A DNA stretch of 64,000 nucleotides from Pollutimonas sp. M17. GTDB lineage: Bacteria; Pseudomonadota; Gammaproteobacteria; Burkholderiales; Burkholderiaceae_B. The notes under the pieces were generated by a model. It did not search any database and had not been told where the DNA came from. It saw only the letters and a program-made list of their open reading frames with translations. The position numbers and the translations under genes were made by a program. The DNA is taken from positions 186,001 through 250,000 of the forward strand of contig NZ_CP107548.1 in the NCBI RefSeq assembly GCF_025836975.1, read 5' to 3'. This document shows positions 8,896 to 17,226 of the stretch, piece after piece. The number at the start of each line of letters is the position of its first letter. Position 1 is the first letter of the stretch.

Positions 8896-9509
8896 GCAAC
8901 GTGATGAGCCTTACAACAGCGACCACATTGAACCGACGCAAAAGCGTTGCGCAAATACTGGCCAACCGGGGCGAAGCCCTGCTGGTGGCCAGCCTGGGCA
9001 ACCCCACCTACGACACCTCCGCCGCCGGCGACGATCCACGCAATTTCTATGTGTGGGGAGCGATGGGCGGTACCTGCATGGTGGGCCTGGGCCTGGCGCT
9101 GGCCCAGCCCGACCGGCAGGTCCTGGCCTTTGTCGGCGATGGCGAAATGCTGATGGGCATCGGGTCGTTCGCCACGATCGCCGTGAAGCAGCCCAAGAAC
9201 CTGAAGATCATCGTCATCGACAACGAGCATTATGGCGAGACCGGCATGCAGCCCGCGCACTCGGGGCGCGGCGTGGACATTGCGGGAATCGCAAGCGCTT
9301 GCGGCTTCCCGACTGCCTATACGGTAAGCACACAGGCCGAACTGGACAAGACGGCGGAAAGCATCTGCAGCCGGCCCGGACTGGAATGCGTGGTGGTGAA
9401 AGTCATGGCTTCGGTCGAGCCCAGTTCGCTGCCGTCGCGGGACGGCCCCTACTTGCGCAGCCGCTTCCGCGAGGCGGTGCTTGGGCAAGGCAAAGGCGGG
9501 CATAATTAA
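8892..9509 (+). CDS. Thiamine-diphosphate-dependent decarboxylase, beta (PP-domain) subunit
   Basis: A 205-residue protein holding the diphosphate-binding half of a TPP enzyme. The Mg/TPP motif starts at GDGEML (residues 82-87) and ends about 27 residues later in VIDNEHYGETG (Asn111). WGAMGGTCMVGLGLALA is the usual segment before it. The track start is GTG 8892, overlapping the alpha-subunit stop as GTGA, and ATG 8904 is an alternative start. It should form an alpha/beta heteromer with the preceding product, as in sulfopyruvate decarboxylase ComDE. The product would be an aldehyde that the neighbouring dehydrogenases could oxidise or reduce. Confidence 0.8.
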   Translation: MSNVMSLTTATTLNRRKSVAQILANRGEALLVASLGNPTYDTSAAGDDPRNFYVWGAMGGTCMVGLGLALAQPDRQVLAFVGDGEMLMGIGSFATIAVKQPKNLKIIVIDNEHYGETGMQPAHSGRGVDIAGIASACGFPTAYTVSTQAELDKTAESICSRPGLECVVVKVMASVEPSSLPSRDGPYLRSRFREAVLGQGKGGHN

Positions 9510-9552
9510 TAATTGGGCTTCTGGCGCGCAATTATCAGAAAGGAAGTGGATC

Positions 9553-10986
9553 ATGAGCAAGCAGTTCGGCAATTTCATTGATGGCGCCTGGGTCGATGGG
9601 GACCAGGTCATCGAAAACATCAACCCCTCCGATACGCGCGACGTCATCGGGCGCTACGCCAGCGCCTCGGCGGAGCAGATGAAGGCGGCGGTGGCGGCGG
9701 CCCGCCGGGCCTTGCCGGAATGGTCCGCCACGACCACCCAGTTCAGAAGCGATATCCTGGCCCGCGTCTCGGCGGAAATGACCGCCCGCAAAGAAGAGCT
9801 GGGCGAGCTGGTTTCCCGCGAAGCGGGCAAGACCCGTGCGGAGGGCCAGGGCGAGGTCCTGCGCGCCGCCCAGATCTTCCATTTCTTCTCGGGCGAGGCC
9901 GTGCGCTACGGCGGCGAAAACCTGCCGTCGACGCGGCCCAATATCGGCATACAGATCAGCCGGGACCCGGTGGGCGTGGTCGCGGCCATCACTCCCTGGA
10001 ATTTCCCCATCGCCATACCGGCCTGGAAGCTGGCGCCGGCGCTGGCCTTTGGCAATACCGCGGTCCTGAAGCCGTCGGAGTTCACGCCGGCCATCGGCGT
10101 GGAATTGATGAAGATATTCGAGCGCTCCGGATTGCCCGCCGGCGTCGTCAACCTGGTGAACGGCACGGGCGGCGCCGCGGCGCAGGGCCTGTTGCAAGGC
10201 ATCGATGCCGTCAGCTTTACAGGCAGCGTCGCGACCGGCCGCAAGGTGGCGCAGGCGGCCGTCGGCGGCATGATACGCGTCCAGCTGGAAATGGGGGGCA
10301 AGAATCCCCTGGTGGTTCTGGACGACGCCGACCTTGACGTGGCGGTGGAATGCGCGCTGAACGGCGCTTTCTATTCGGCGGGGCAGCGCTGCACGGCATC
10401 CAGCCGCCTGATCGTGGCCGAGAACATCCACGACCGTTTTGTCGATGCCCTGCACAAGCGCATGCAGGCCGTGAAGGTCGGGCCGGCGCTGGCTGCGGAC
10501 ACCACCATCGGCCCCGTCATCAACCAGTCGCAGCTCGACAAGATCCTGGAATACGTCGAGGTAGGCAAAAAAGAAGGCGGAAACCTGCTTCAGGGCGGCA
10601 CGCAGCTGGAAGCCGCCACGCCCGGCTACTACATGGCGCCCACCTTGTTTACGGAGACGGCCAACTCCATGCGCATCAACCGCGAAGAGGTCTTCGGGCC
10701 CTTCGCATCGGTGATACGCGTGCGCGACTACGAAGAGGCCTTGTCCGTGGCCAACGATACCGATTTCGGCCTGTCGTCGGGCATCTGCACGACCTCGCTC
10801 AAGCATGCCAACCATTTCCGCCTGAATATCCGCAGCGGCCTGACCATGGTCAACCTGCCCACGGCCGGCCTGGACTATCACGTGCCGTTCGGGGGGGTCA
10901 AAGGGTCCAGCTACGGCCAGCGCGAGCAAGGCCAGTACGCCGTCGACTTCTACACCAACACGAAAACGGCCTACGTGGGGTACTGA
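9553..10986 (+). CDS. NAD(P)-dependent aldehyde dehydrogenase
   Basis: A 477-residue member of the ALDH superfamily, complete with Asn150 (ITPWNFP), general base Glu246 (QLEMGGKNP) and nucleophile Cys280 (AGQRCTASS). It would oxidise an aldehyde to the acid in the cytoplasm without forming a CoA ester. The frame is open from 9481, but ATG 9553 has AGGAAGTGG just upstream and gives the family start MSKQFGNFIDGAW. It resembles succinate- and ketoglutarate-semialdehyde dehydrogenases, and its place after the decarboxylase suggests it acts on that enzyme's aldehyde product or on a related C3 aldehyde. Confidence 0.88.
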   Translation: MSKQFGNFIDGAWVDGDQVIENINPSDTRDVIGRYASASAEQMKAAVAAARRALPEWSATTTQFRSDILARVSAEMTARKEELGELVSREAGKTRAEGQGEVLRAAQIFHFFSGEAVRYGGENLPSTRPNIGIQISRDPVGVVAAITPWNFPIAIPAWKLAPALAFGNTAVLKPSEFTPAIGVELMKIFERSGLPAGVVNLVNGTGGAAAQGLLQGIDAVSFTGSVATGRKVAQAAVGGMIRVQLEMGGKNPLVVLDDADLDVAVECALNGAFYSAGQRCTASSRLIVAENIHDRFVDALHKRMQAVKVGPALAADTTIGPVINQSQLDKILEYVEVGKKEGGNLLQGGTQLEAATPGYYMAPTLFTETANSMRINREEVFGPFASVIRVRDYEEALSVANDTDFGLSSGICTTSLKHANHFRLNIRSGLTMVNLPTAGLDYHVPFGGVKGSSYGQREQGQYAVDFYTNTKTAYVGY

Positions 10987-11032
10987 GACCATCCGGTCCA
11001 GCCTTAAGAAAACGAATAAAGGAGCAGTCAAT

Positions 11033-11947
11033 ATGGAAAAAATCGGATTTATCGGCCTGGGCCGGATGGGCCTTGGAATGGCCTCCAACCTGCAGAAGAA
11101 AGGCTTCGACCTGCTGGTCCTGGACCTGAACCAGAAAGCGGTCGATACGCTGGTGTCGCTGGGCGCAACGGCCGCCAAAAGCGTGGCCGACATCGCCCGC
11201 GAGTGCAAGATCGTCATCACCATGCTTCCCACTTCCGTCGAAGTGGAGAAGGTGGCATTGGGCGCCGATGGCATTTTCGACAATGCCCAAGAGGGAACCA
11301 TCCTGATGGACATGAGCACCATCGACCCCCTGGCAACCGACCGTCTTCAGCAGGAAGCGCTCAAGCACAGGATGTCGGTGGTCGACGCGCCGGTGGGACG
11401 CCTGGCCGAGCATGCCGATCGCGGCGAATCCCTGTTCATGGTCGGCGCCAGCGATGCGGATTTCAAGCGGGTGTCGCCGCTGCTCGATGCCATGGGCACC
11501 ACCACCTACCATTGCGGTCCCGTGGGCACCGGCGGCCGGACCAAGCTGGTCAACAACTATGTGGCCATTACCCTGTGCCAGGTCAACGGCGAAGCGCTCG
11601 CGCTGTCGCAAAAGTTCGGCCTGGACATCACCAAGACCATGCAGGTGCTGCTGGGCACGTCGGCCAACAACGGCCAGCTGCGCATGAACTTCCCGAACAA
11701 GGTGCTGGCCGGCGATACGTCGCCCGGCTTCACCATAGACCTGGCCCACAAAGACCTTTCGCTGGTGGTGACGGCCGCGCATGCGGCCAAGGTGCCGATG
11801 CCGGTGGCGGCGTCCGTGCACGAATCCTTCAGCCTGGCCCGCGCCGCGCAATTCGGCGCCACGGATTTCTCCGGCATCGCCGATGCGCTGTGCGAACTGG
11901 CCAACATCGACAAGCCGCGTCTTCCCTCGGGCTGGAAGCCAAGCTGA
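11033..11947 (+). CDS. 3-hydroxyisobutyrate-dehydrogenase-family reductase, YihU-like
   Basis: A 304-residue beta-hydroxyacid dehydrogenase. The Rossmann motif GFIGLGRMGLGMASNL opens the protein and the catalytic lysine is Lys171 (TKLVNNYVA). Instead of the common DAPVSGG substrate loop it has DAPVGR with Arg123. Together with Asn174/175 this matches, from memory, the pattern of E. coli YihU, the 3-sulfolactaldehyde reductase; MSTIDPLATD and NKVLAGDTSPGFTIDLAHKDL are also YihU-like. The likely job is reversible NAD(P)H-dependent reduction of an anionic semialdehyde. Tartronate- or succinate-semialdehyde remain alternatives. Confidence 0.82.
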   Translation: MEKIGFIGLGRMGLGMASNLQKKGFDLLVLDLNQKAVDTLVSLGATAAKSVADIARECKIVITMLPTSVEVEKVALGADGIFDNAQEGTILMDMSTIDPLATDRLQQEALKHRMSVVDAPVGRLAEHADRGESLFMVGASDADFKRVSPLLDAMGTTTYHCGPVGTGGRTKLVNNYVAITLCQVNGEALALSQKFGLDITKTMQVLLGTSANNGQLRMNFPNKVLAGDTSPGFTIDLAHKDLSLVVTAAHAAKVPMPVAASVHESFSLARAAQFGATDFSGIADALCELANIDKPRLPSGWKPS

Positions 11948-12024
11948 GGCGCCGTCCACCGTGCCAGGAAAGGGCGACGCCGTGATCGCCCGGTTTATGT
12001 ATCGAGCAGCTAAAGGATGTGGGT

Positions 12025-13503
12025 ATGCAGCGCTATCAAATGTATATAGACGGCCGCTATGCCGATTCGGCTTCCGGACAGTTCTTCGTGTCGGAGAACC
12101 CCTATACCGGCCAGCCGTGGGCGGAAATGCCGCGCGGCAATCAAGCCGACGTGGAGGCCGCCGTCCAGGCTGCCCATAAAGCCTATGCGCAGGGTGACTG
12201 GTCCAGGCTGACGCCCACGCAGCGCGGAGCGCTGCTGCGCAAGCTGGGCGACCTGGTGGCCCGCGACGCCGAGAAGCTGGCCGCCACCGAGGTGCGCGAC
12301 AACGGCAAGCTGCTGGCCGAAATGCGGGGACAGCTGAACTATATTCCTCAATGGTTCTATTACTACGGCGGCCTGGCCGACAAGATCCAGGGCACGGTGA
12401 TTCCGCTGGACAAGCCGGGCTACTTCAACTTTACGCGCAACGAGCCTTTGGGCGTCGTCGCCGTGATCACGCCGTGGAACTCGCCGCTAATGCTGACGGC
12501 CTGGAAGATCGCACCGGCCCTGGCCGCCGGCTGCACGGTGGTCATCAAGCCGTCGGAGTTCACGTCGGCGTCCATGCTTGAATTTGCCAGCCTCTTTGAA
12601 GAAGCGGGCTTCCCGGCGGGGGTGGTGAACGTCGTCACCGGCTTCGGCAATGAAGTCGGCGGCCCTCTTATAGAGCATCCCCTGGTCAGGAAGATATCGT
12701 TCACCGGGTCTGACAAGACGGGCAAGGCCATCAATGTCGCGGCCGCCGGTCATTTCAAGCACGTCAGCCTGGAACTGGGCGGAAAATCGCCCAACATCGT
12801 TTTCGAGGATGCCAATATCGACGACGCCGTGAACGGCGCGATCTCGGGAATCTTCTCGGCCACGGGCCAGACCTGCATTGCGGGTTCGCGGCTGCTGCTG
12901 CAAGAGAGCATCCATGACGCCTTCATGGAAAAGCTGCTGGCCCTGGCCAAAACGGCGCGCATGGGCGACCCCATGGCGTCCGACACGCAGGTCGGGCCCA
13001 TCACCACCCGCCCGCAATATGACAAGGTGTTGTCCTACATCGACATCGCCCGGCAGGACGGCGCCCGGCTCGCCCTGGGCGGCAAGCCGGGAAACAGGCC
13101 CGAATGCGGCGATGGCTGGTTCGTGGAGCCCACGATCTTTACCGATGTGAAGAACGACATGCGCATCGCCCAGGAGGAAGTCTTCGGGCCCGTGCTGGCC
13201 GTCATCAAGTTCAAGGACGAGGCCGATGCGGTGTCCATCGCCAACGACAGCTGCTACGGCCTTGGGGCCGGGGTCTGGACCAGCGATATCGGCCGCGCGC
13301 TGCGCATGTCGGAAAAAATCCAGTCGGGCACCGTATGGGTCAATACCTACCGGGCGGTCAGTGTGATGTCGCCTTTCGGGGGGTACAAGCATTCGGGCCT
13401 TGGGCGCGAAAACGGGATCGATGCCATCCGCGAATATCTGCAAACGAAAAGCGTATGGATCAACAGCGGAGCGCCCAACGGCAATCCGTTCGTCATGAAA
13501 TAG
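12025..13503 (+). CDS. NAD(P)-dependent aldehyde dehydrogenase (second copy in operon)
   Basis: A 492-residue ALDH with Asn152 (ITPWNSP), Glu250 (LELGGKSPN) and Cys284 (GQTCIAGSR) in place. It is only moderately similar to the ALDH two genes upstream, so it is not a recent duplicate. ATG 12025 is chosen over GTG 12019 because AAAGGA lies seven bases before it. Two different aldehyde dehydrogenases in one operon suggest two successive aldehydes in the pathway or two related substrates. Confidence 0.88.
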   Translation: MQRYQMYIDGRYADSASGQFFVSENPYTGQPWAEMPRGNQADVEAAVQAAHKAYAQGDWSRLTPTQRGALLRKLGDLVARDAEKLAATEVRDNGKLLAEMRGQLNYIPQWFYYYGGLADKIQGTVIPLDKPGYFNFTRNEPLGVVAVITPWNSPLMLTAWKIAPALAAGCTVVIKPSEFTSASMLEFASLFEEAGFPAGVVNVVTGFGNEVGGPLIEHPLVRKISFTGSDKTGKAINVAAAGHFKHVSLELGGKSPNIVFEDANIDDAVNGAISGIFSATGQTCIAGSRLLLQESIHDAFMEKLLALAKTARMGDPMASDTQVGPITTRPQYDKVLSYIDIARQDGARLALGGKPGNRPECGDGWFVEPTIFTDVKNDMRIAQEEVFGPVLAVIKFKDEADAVSIANDSCYGLGAGVWTSDIGRALRMSEKIQSGTVWVNTYRAVSVMSPFGGYKHSGLGRENGIDAIREYLQTKSVWINSGAPNGNPFVMK

Positions 13504-13555
13504 CAGGCCGGCAAGGCTTGCGGTCAAGGAAACAAAGCCGCGGATACAGCGAAAT

Positions 13556-13576
13556 CGGCGAAGCGAGCCTTCGCCG
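13556..13576 (+). promoter_or_regulatory. Intercistronic hairpin between ALDH and livG-like gene
   Basis: CGGCGAAG (13556-13563) pairs perfectly with CTTCGCCG (13569-13576) around a 5-base loop. There is no T-run after it. It lies in the 226-bp gap separating the enzyme genes from the transporter ATPase and permease genes, where a processing or attenuation element, or a new promoter, would be expected. Confidence 0.4.
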
Positions 13577-13729
13577 GCGGGGAGCGTTTGGTCCGATGCG
13601 GCATGAAAAGAGGCAGGACATGGAGACAAGCAGAAGCAGGGGGGAGCGGACACGCCGAACGCGCGCGGCCGCGGATGCGTGGCCGGGGCGCATGCCCGGT
13701 TTTCAACACCATGGCGGGAAGCGGCCGTC

Positions 13730-14503
13730 ATGAGCGACTACATCCTGGAAACCAGACACCTCTTCAAAGAGTTCCGCGGGTTCGTGGCGGTGAGCGACGT
13801 GAACCTGCAGGTTCGGCGCGGCAGCATCCATGCGCTGATCGGGCCGAACGGGGCAGGCAAGACCACGTGCTTCAACCTGCTGACCAAGTTCCTGACGCCC
13901 ACCTCGGGCTCGATCCACTTTTCGGGCCACGAGATCACGCACGAGAAGCCGGCGCAGATCGCGCGGCGCGGCATCATCCGCTCGTTCCAGATCTCGGCGG
14001 TGTTCCCGCAGCTGACGGTGCTCGAGAACGTGCGCATCGGGCTGCAGCGGGCCACGGGCCAGTCCTACCACTTCTGGCGCAGCGACACGGCGCTGGCGCA
14101 CCTGGACCAGGCGGCCTACGGGCTGCTCGAACAGGTGGACCTGGCCGAGTTCGCGGGCGAACTCACGGTGAACCTGCCCTACGGGCGCAAGCGGGCGCTG
14201 GAGATCGCCACGACGCTGGCCATGGAGCCCGAGCTGATGCTGCTCGATGAGCCCACGCAAGGCATGGGCCACGAGGACGTGAGCCGGGTCACGGCGCTGA
14301 TCAAGAAGGTCAGCGCCGGGCGCACCATCCTGATGGTCGAGCACAACATGAACGTGGTCTCGCAGATTGCCGACACGATCACCGTGCTGGCCCGCGGCGC
14401 GGTCCTGGCCGAGGGCGACTACCAGGCCGTCTCACGCAACGCCGAGGTCATGCAGGCCTACATGGGCACGACCAGCGGCGAACTGGAAGGAGCCCACGCA
14501 TGA
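13730..14503 (+). CDS. HAAT-family ABC transporter ATP-binding protein (LivG-like)
   Basis: A 257-residue cytoplasmic ATPase with Walker A GPNGAGKT, Walker B LMLLDEPT and the short signature-like LPYGRKRALEIA typical of LivG. The frame is open further upstream, but ATG 13730 (MSDYILETRHLFKEF) gives the family start. It overlaps the next ATPase gene by four bases (ATGA). With the following three genes it makes a complete inner-membrane complex that should work with the binding protein at 7081. Codons in this gene and the next three are very GC-biased and plainer than those of the enzyme genes upstream. Confidence 0.92.
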   Translation: MSDYILETRHLFKEFRGFVAVSDVNLQVRRGSIHALIGPNGAGKTTCFNLLTKFLTPTSGSIHFSGHEITHEKPAQIARRGIIRSFQISAVFPQLTVLENVRIGLQRATGQSYHFWRSDTALAHLDQAAYGLLEQVDLAEFAGELTVNLPYGRKRALEIATTLAMEPELMLLDEPTQGMGHEDVSRVTALIKKVSAGRTILMVEHNMNVVSQIADTITVLARGAVLAEGDYQAVSRNAEVMQAYMGTTSGELEGAHA

Positions 14504-15213
14504 GCACGACCGCATTGGAACTGAGCGATGTGCACGCCTGGTACGGCGAATCGCACGTCTTGCACGGGGTGAACCTGAACGTGGCCAAGGGCGAGGTGGT
14601 CACGCTGCTCGGGCGCAACGGCTCGGGGCGCACGACCACGCTGCGCGCGATCCTGGGGCTGACCGGCACGCGCAAGGGCTCGATCCGGATCCAGGGCACC
14701 GAGTCGATCGGGCTGCCCACGTACCGCATTGCGCACCTGGGGATCGGCTACTGCCCCGAAGAGCGGGGCATCTTCGCCGGGCTGTCCTGCGAGGAGAACC
14801 TGCTGCTGCCGCCGGTGGTGGGCGAGACGCTGGGCGGGGGGATGTCGCTGGCCGAGATCTACGACATGTTCCCGAACCTGCACGAGCGGCGGCACTCGCC
14901 GGGCACGCGCCTGTCGGGGGGCGAGCAGCAGATGCTGGCGGTGGCGCGCATTTTGCGCACGGGGGCGAACCTGCTGCTGCTCGATGAGATCTCCGAGGGG
15001 CTGGCGCCGGTGATCGTGCAGGCGCTGGGGCGGATGATCACCGCGCTCAAGGCCAAGGGCTACACCATTGTGATGGTCGAGCAGAACTTTCACTTTGCCG
15101 CGCCGCTGGCCGACCGGTTCTACGTGATGGAGCATGGCCAGATCGTGGAGCAGTTCGCCGCAGCCGAGCTGGCCGCCAAGCAGGACACCCTGAACACGCT
15201 GCTGGGCGTGTGA
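14500..15213 (+). CDS. HAAT-family ABC transporter ATP-binding protein (LivF-like)
   Basis: A 237-residue ATPase with signature LSGGEQQMLAVARIL and Walker B NLLLLDEIS. The Walker A reads GRNGSGRTTT: the usual lysine is an arginine, coded by CGC within 14620-14640. I recall this substitution in other LivF proteins, so it is probably tolerated in the heteromeric pair with LivG. The start overlaps the LivG stop by ATGA. The product should pair with the LivG-like subunit to power uptake. Confidence 0.9.
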   Translation: MSTTALELSDVHAWYGESHVLHGVNLNVAKGEVVTLLGRNGSGRTTTLRAILGLTGTRKGSIRIQGTESIGLPTYRIAHLGIGYCPEERGIFAGLSCEENLLLPPVVGETLGGGMSLAEIYDMFPNLHERRHSPGTRLSGGEQQMLAVARILRTGANLLLLDEISEGLAPVIVQALGRMITALKAKGYTIVMVEQNFHFAAPLADRFYVMEHGQIVEQFAAAELAAKQDTLNTLLGV

Positions 15214-15265
15214 CTGTGGGGCTATGCTTGCCCGGCCCTGGCTCACTCAAAGGAAATCCAGACCG

Positions 15266-15316
15266 ATGAAACTGCCCGACTCATCTCTCGCTATTGGTGC
15301 AAATCGTTATGACTGA
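15266..15316 (+). CDS. Possible 16-codon leader peptide overlapping the LivH-like start
   Basis: An ATG at 15266 follows AAAGGA (15249-15254) by eleven bases and opens a short frame reading MKLPDSSLAIGANRYD. Its TGA lies at 15314-15316, so it overlaps the permease ATG at 15309 by eight bases. The permease itself has no clear Shine-Dalgarno sequence. Ribosomes finishing the small frame could reinitiate on the permease. The peptide has no recognisable function, and it could be chance. Confidence 0.4.
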   Translation: MKLPDSSLAIGANRYD

Positions 15317-16196
15317 ACTTCTTGGCATACCCATCCAGGCCCTGTTAGGGCAACTGCTGCTGGGCCTGGTGAACGGCTCGTTTTATGCTGTGCTTTCACT
15401 GGGCCTGGCGGTCATATTCGGACTGCTGAACATCATCAACTTCGCGCACGGCGCGCTGTACATGCTGGGCGCTTTCATCGCCTGGATGGGCCTGCAGTAC
15501 CTGGGCCTGAACTACTGGCTGATGCTGATCATCGCCCCGCTGGTGGTGGGCGCCTTCGGCATCCTGACCGAGCGCGCGCTGATCCGCCACCTGTACAAGC
15601 TGGATCACTTGTACGGGCTGCTGCTCACCTTCGGGCTGACCCTGCTCATCGAGGGGCTGTTTCGCAGCCTGTACGGCGTCTCGGGCCAGCCCTACCCCAC
15701 GCCCGAGCTTCTGAAGGGCGGGGTGAACCTGGGCTTCATGTACCTGCCCATCTACCGGGCCTGGGTGGTGGTGGCCTCCATCCTGGTGTGCCTGGCCACC
15801 TGGTTCGTCATCGAGAAGACCCGCCTGGGCGCGCTGCTGCGCGCGGGCACCGAGAACCCCAAGCTGGTCGAGGCCTTCGGGGTCAATGTGCCGCTGGTGG
15901 TGACCCTGACCTACGGGTTCGGCGTGGCGCTGGCCGGCTTTGCCGGGGTGCTGGCCGCGCCCATCATGCAGGTCTCGCCGCTGATGGGCTCGAACCTGAT
16001 CATCGTGGTGTTCGCGGTGGTGGTGATCGGGGGCATGGGCTCGATCATGGGCTCGATCGTCACGGGCCTGGGCCTGGGGGTGATCGAGGGGCTGACCAAG
16101 GTGTTCTGGCCCGAGGCGTCCAACACCGTGGTCTTCATCATTATGGTCATCGTGCTGCTGCTGCGTCCGGCCGGTCTGTTTGGGAAGGAAAAATGA
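15309..16196 (+). CDS. HAAT-family ABC transporter permease (LivH-like)
   Basis: A 295-residue inner-membrane permease with about eight hydrophobic segments. Family motifs include GLVNGSFYAVLSLGLAVIFG, NIINFAHGALYMLGAF and the EAF-type loop GVNVPLVVTLTYGFGVALAGFAG. TTG 15294, GTG 15297 and ATG 15309 are possible starts. ATG 15309 gives the usual N terminus MTELLG and overlaps a short upstream frame that may drive coupled translation. Its stop overlaps the next permease start as ATGA. Confidence 0.92.
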   Translation: MTELLGIPIQALLGQLLLGLVNGSFYAVLSLGLAVIFGLLNIINFAHGALYMLGAFIAWMGLQYLGLNYWLMLIIAPLVVGAFGILTERALIRHLYKLDHLYGLLLTFGLTLLIEGLFRSLYGVSGQPYPTPELLKGGVNLGFMYLPIYRAWVVVASILVCLATWFVIEKTRLGALLRAGTENPKLVEAFGVNVPLVVTLTYGFGVALAGFAGVLAAPIMQVSPLMGSNLIIVVFAVVVIGGMGSIMGSIVTGLGLGVIEGLTKVFWPEASNTVVFIIMVIVLLLRPAGLFGKEK

Positions 16197-17158
16197 ACCG
16201 TCAAGTCATCGGCTCTCTTGTGGCGGTGCTCGTGCTGGCGCTGCTGCCGGCGCTGGGCGCCTATCCGATCTTCGTGATGAAGGTCATGTGCTACGCGCTG
16301 TTCGCCTGCGCGTTCAACCTGCTGCTGGGCTACACGGGGCTGCTGTCCTTCGGGCATGCGGCCTTTCTGGGCGGGGCGGCGTACGCGGCCGGGCACGCGA
16401 TGGCGGTGTGGGGCTGGTCCACGGCGCTCGGACTGCTCTTTGGCACGGCGGTGGCCGCGCTGATGGGCCTGGTCATGGGGGCGCTGGCCATCCGGCGCAG
16501 CGGCATCTACTTTGCGATGATCACGCTGGCCATGGCGCAGATGGTGTTCTTCTTCTTTTTGCAGGCGCCGTTCACGCATGGCGAGGACGGGCTGCAGGGC
16601 ATTCCGCGCGGCACGCTGCTGGGGCTGGACCTGTCGCAGGACATCAACCTGTACTACGTGGTGATGGCGATCTTCGTGTTCGGCTACGCGGTGTGCTGGC
16701 GCACGGTCAATTCGCCCTTCGGGCAGGTGCTCAAGGCGCTGCGCGAGAACGAGCCGCGCACGATCTCGCTGGGCTACAACGTGGACAACTTCAAGCTGCT
16801 GGCCTTCGTGATCTCGGCGGCGCTGGCCGGGCTGGCCGGGGCGACCAAGGCGCTGGTGTTCGTGTCGGCGACCTTGACCGACGCCGCCTGGCAAATGTCC
16901 GGCACCGTGGTGCTCATGACCCTGGTGGGCGGCCTGGGCACGTTTACGGGCCCGGTGCTGGGTGCCTTCATCATTGTCATGCTGGAGAACAAGGTGGGTG
17001 AGCTTGGCCGCTTCCTCAGCCAGGCGACGGGGGTGCAATGGTTTCAGGTGCTGGGCGAGTCGGTGACGATCGTGATTGGACTGATCTTCATCATCTGCGT
17101 GATGGCCTTCCGGCGCGGCATCGTCGGCGAACTGGTCCATCGATATAAAAAGACCTAG
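16193..17158 (+). CDS. HAAT-family ABC transporter permease (LivM-like)
   Basis: A 321-residue inner-membrane permease with about nine hydrophobic segments. CYALFACAFNLLLGYTGLLSFGHAAFLGGAAY and the NEPRTISLGYNVDNFKLLAFVISA coupling-loop region (each cited in part) are typical LivM features. ATG 16193 overlaps the LivH-like stop, and the open frame upstream of it is a shadow. It pairs with the LivH-like protein to form the membrane channel. It is the last gene of the uptake/catabolism set; galE follows 68 bp later and is probably a separate unit. Confidence 0.92.
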   Translation: MNRQVIGSLVAVLVLALLPALGAYPIFVMKVMCYALFACAFNLLLGYTGLLSFGHAAFLGGAAYAAGHAMAVWGWSTALGLLFGTAVAALMGLVMGALAIRRSGIYFAMITLAMAQMVFFFFLQAPFTHGEDGLQGIPRGTLLGLDLSQDINLYYVVMAIFVFGYAVCWRTVNSPFGQVLKALRENEPRTISLGYNVDNFKLLAFVISAALAGLAGATKALVFVSATLTDAAWQMSGTVVLMTLVGGLGTFTGPVLGAFIIVMLENKVGELGRFLSQATGVQWFQVLGESVTIVIGLIFIICVMAFRRGIVGELVHRYKKT

Positions 17159-17226
17159 CGGCGGGCGGGTATCGGCCATAATAGATGCTTCGATCATTCA
17201 GCTGAAATACTCGCCAGCCTTGCAAC

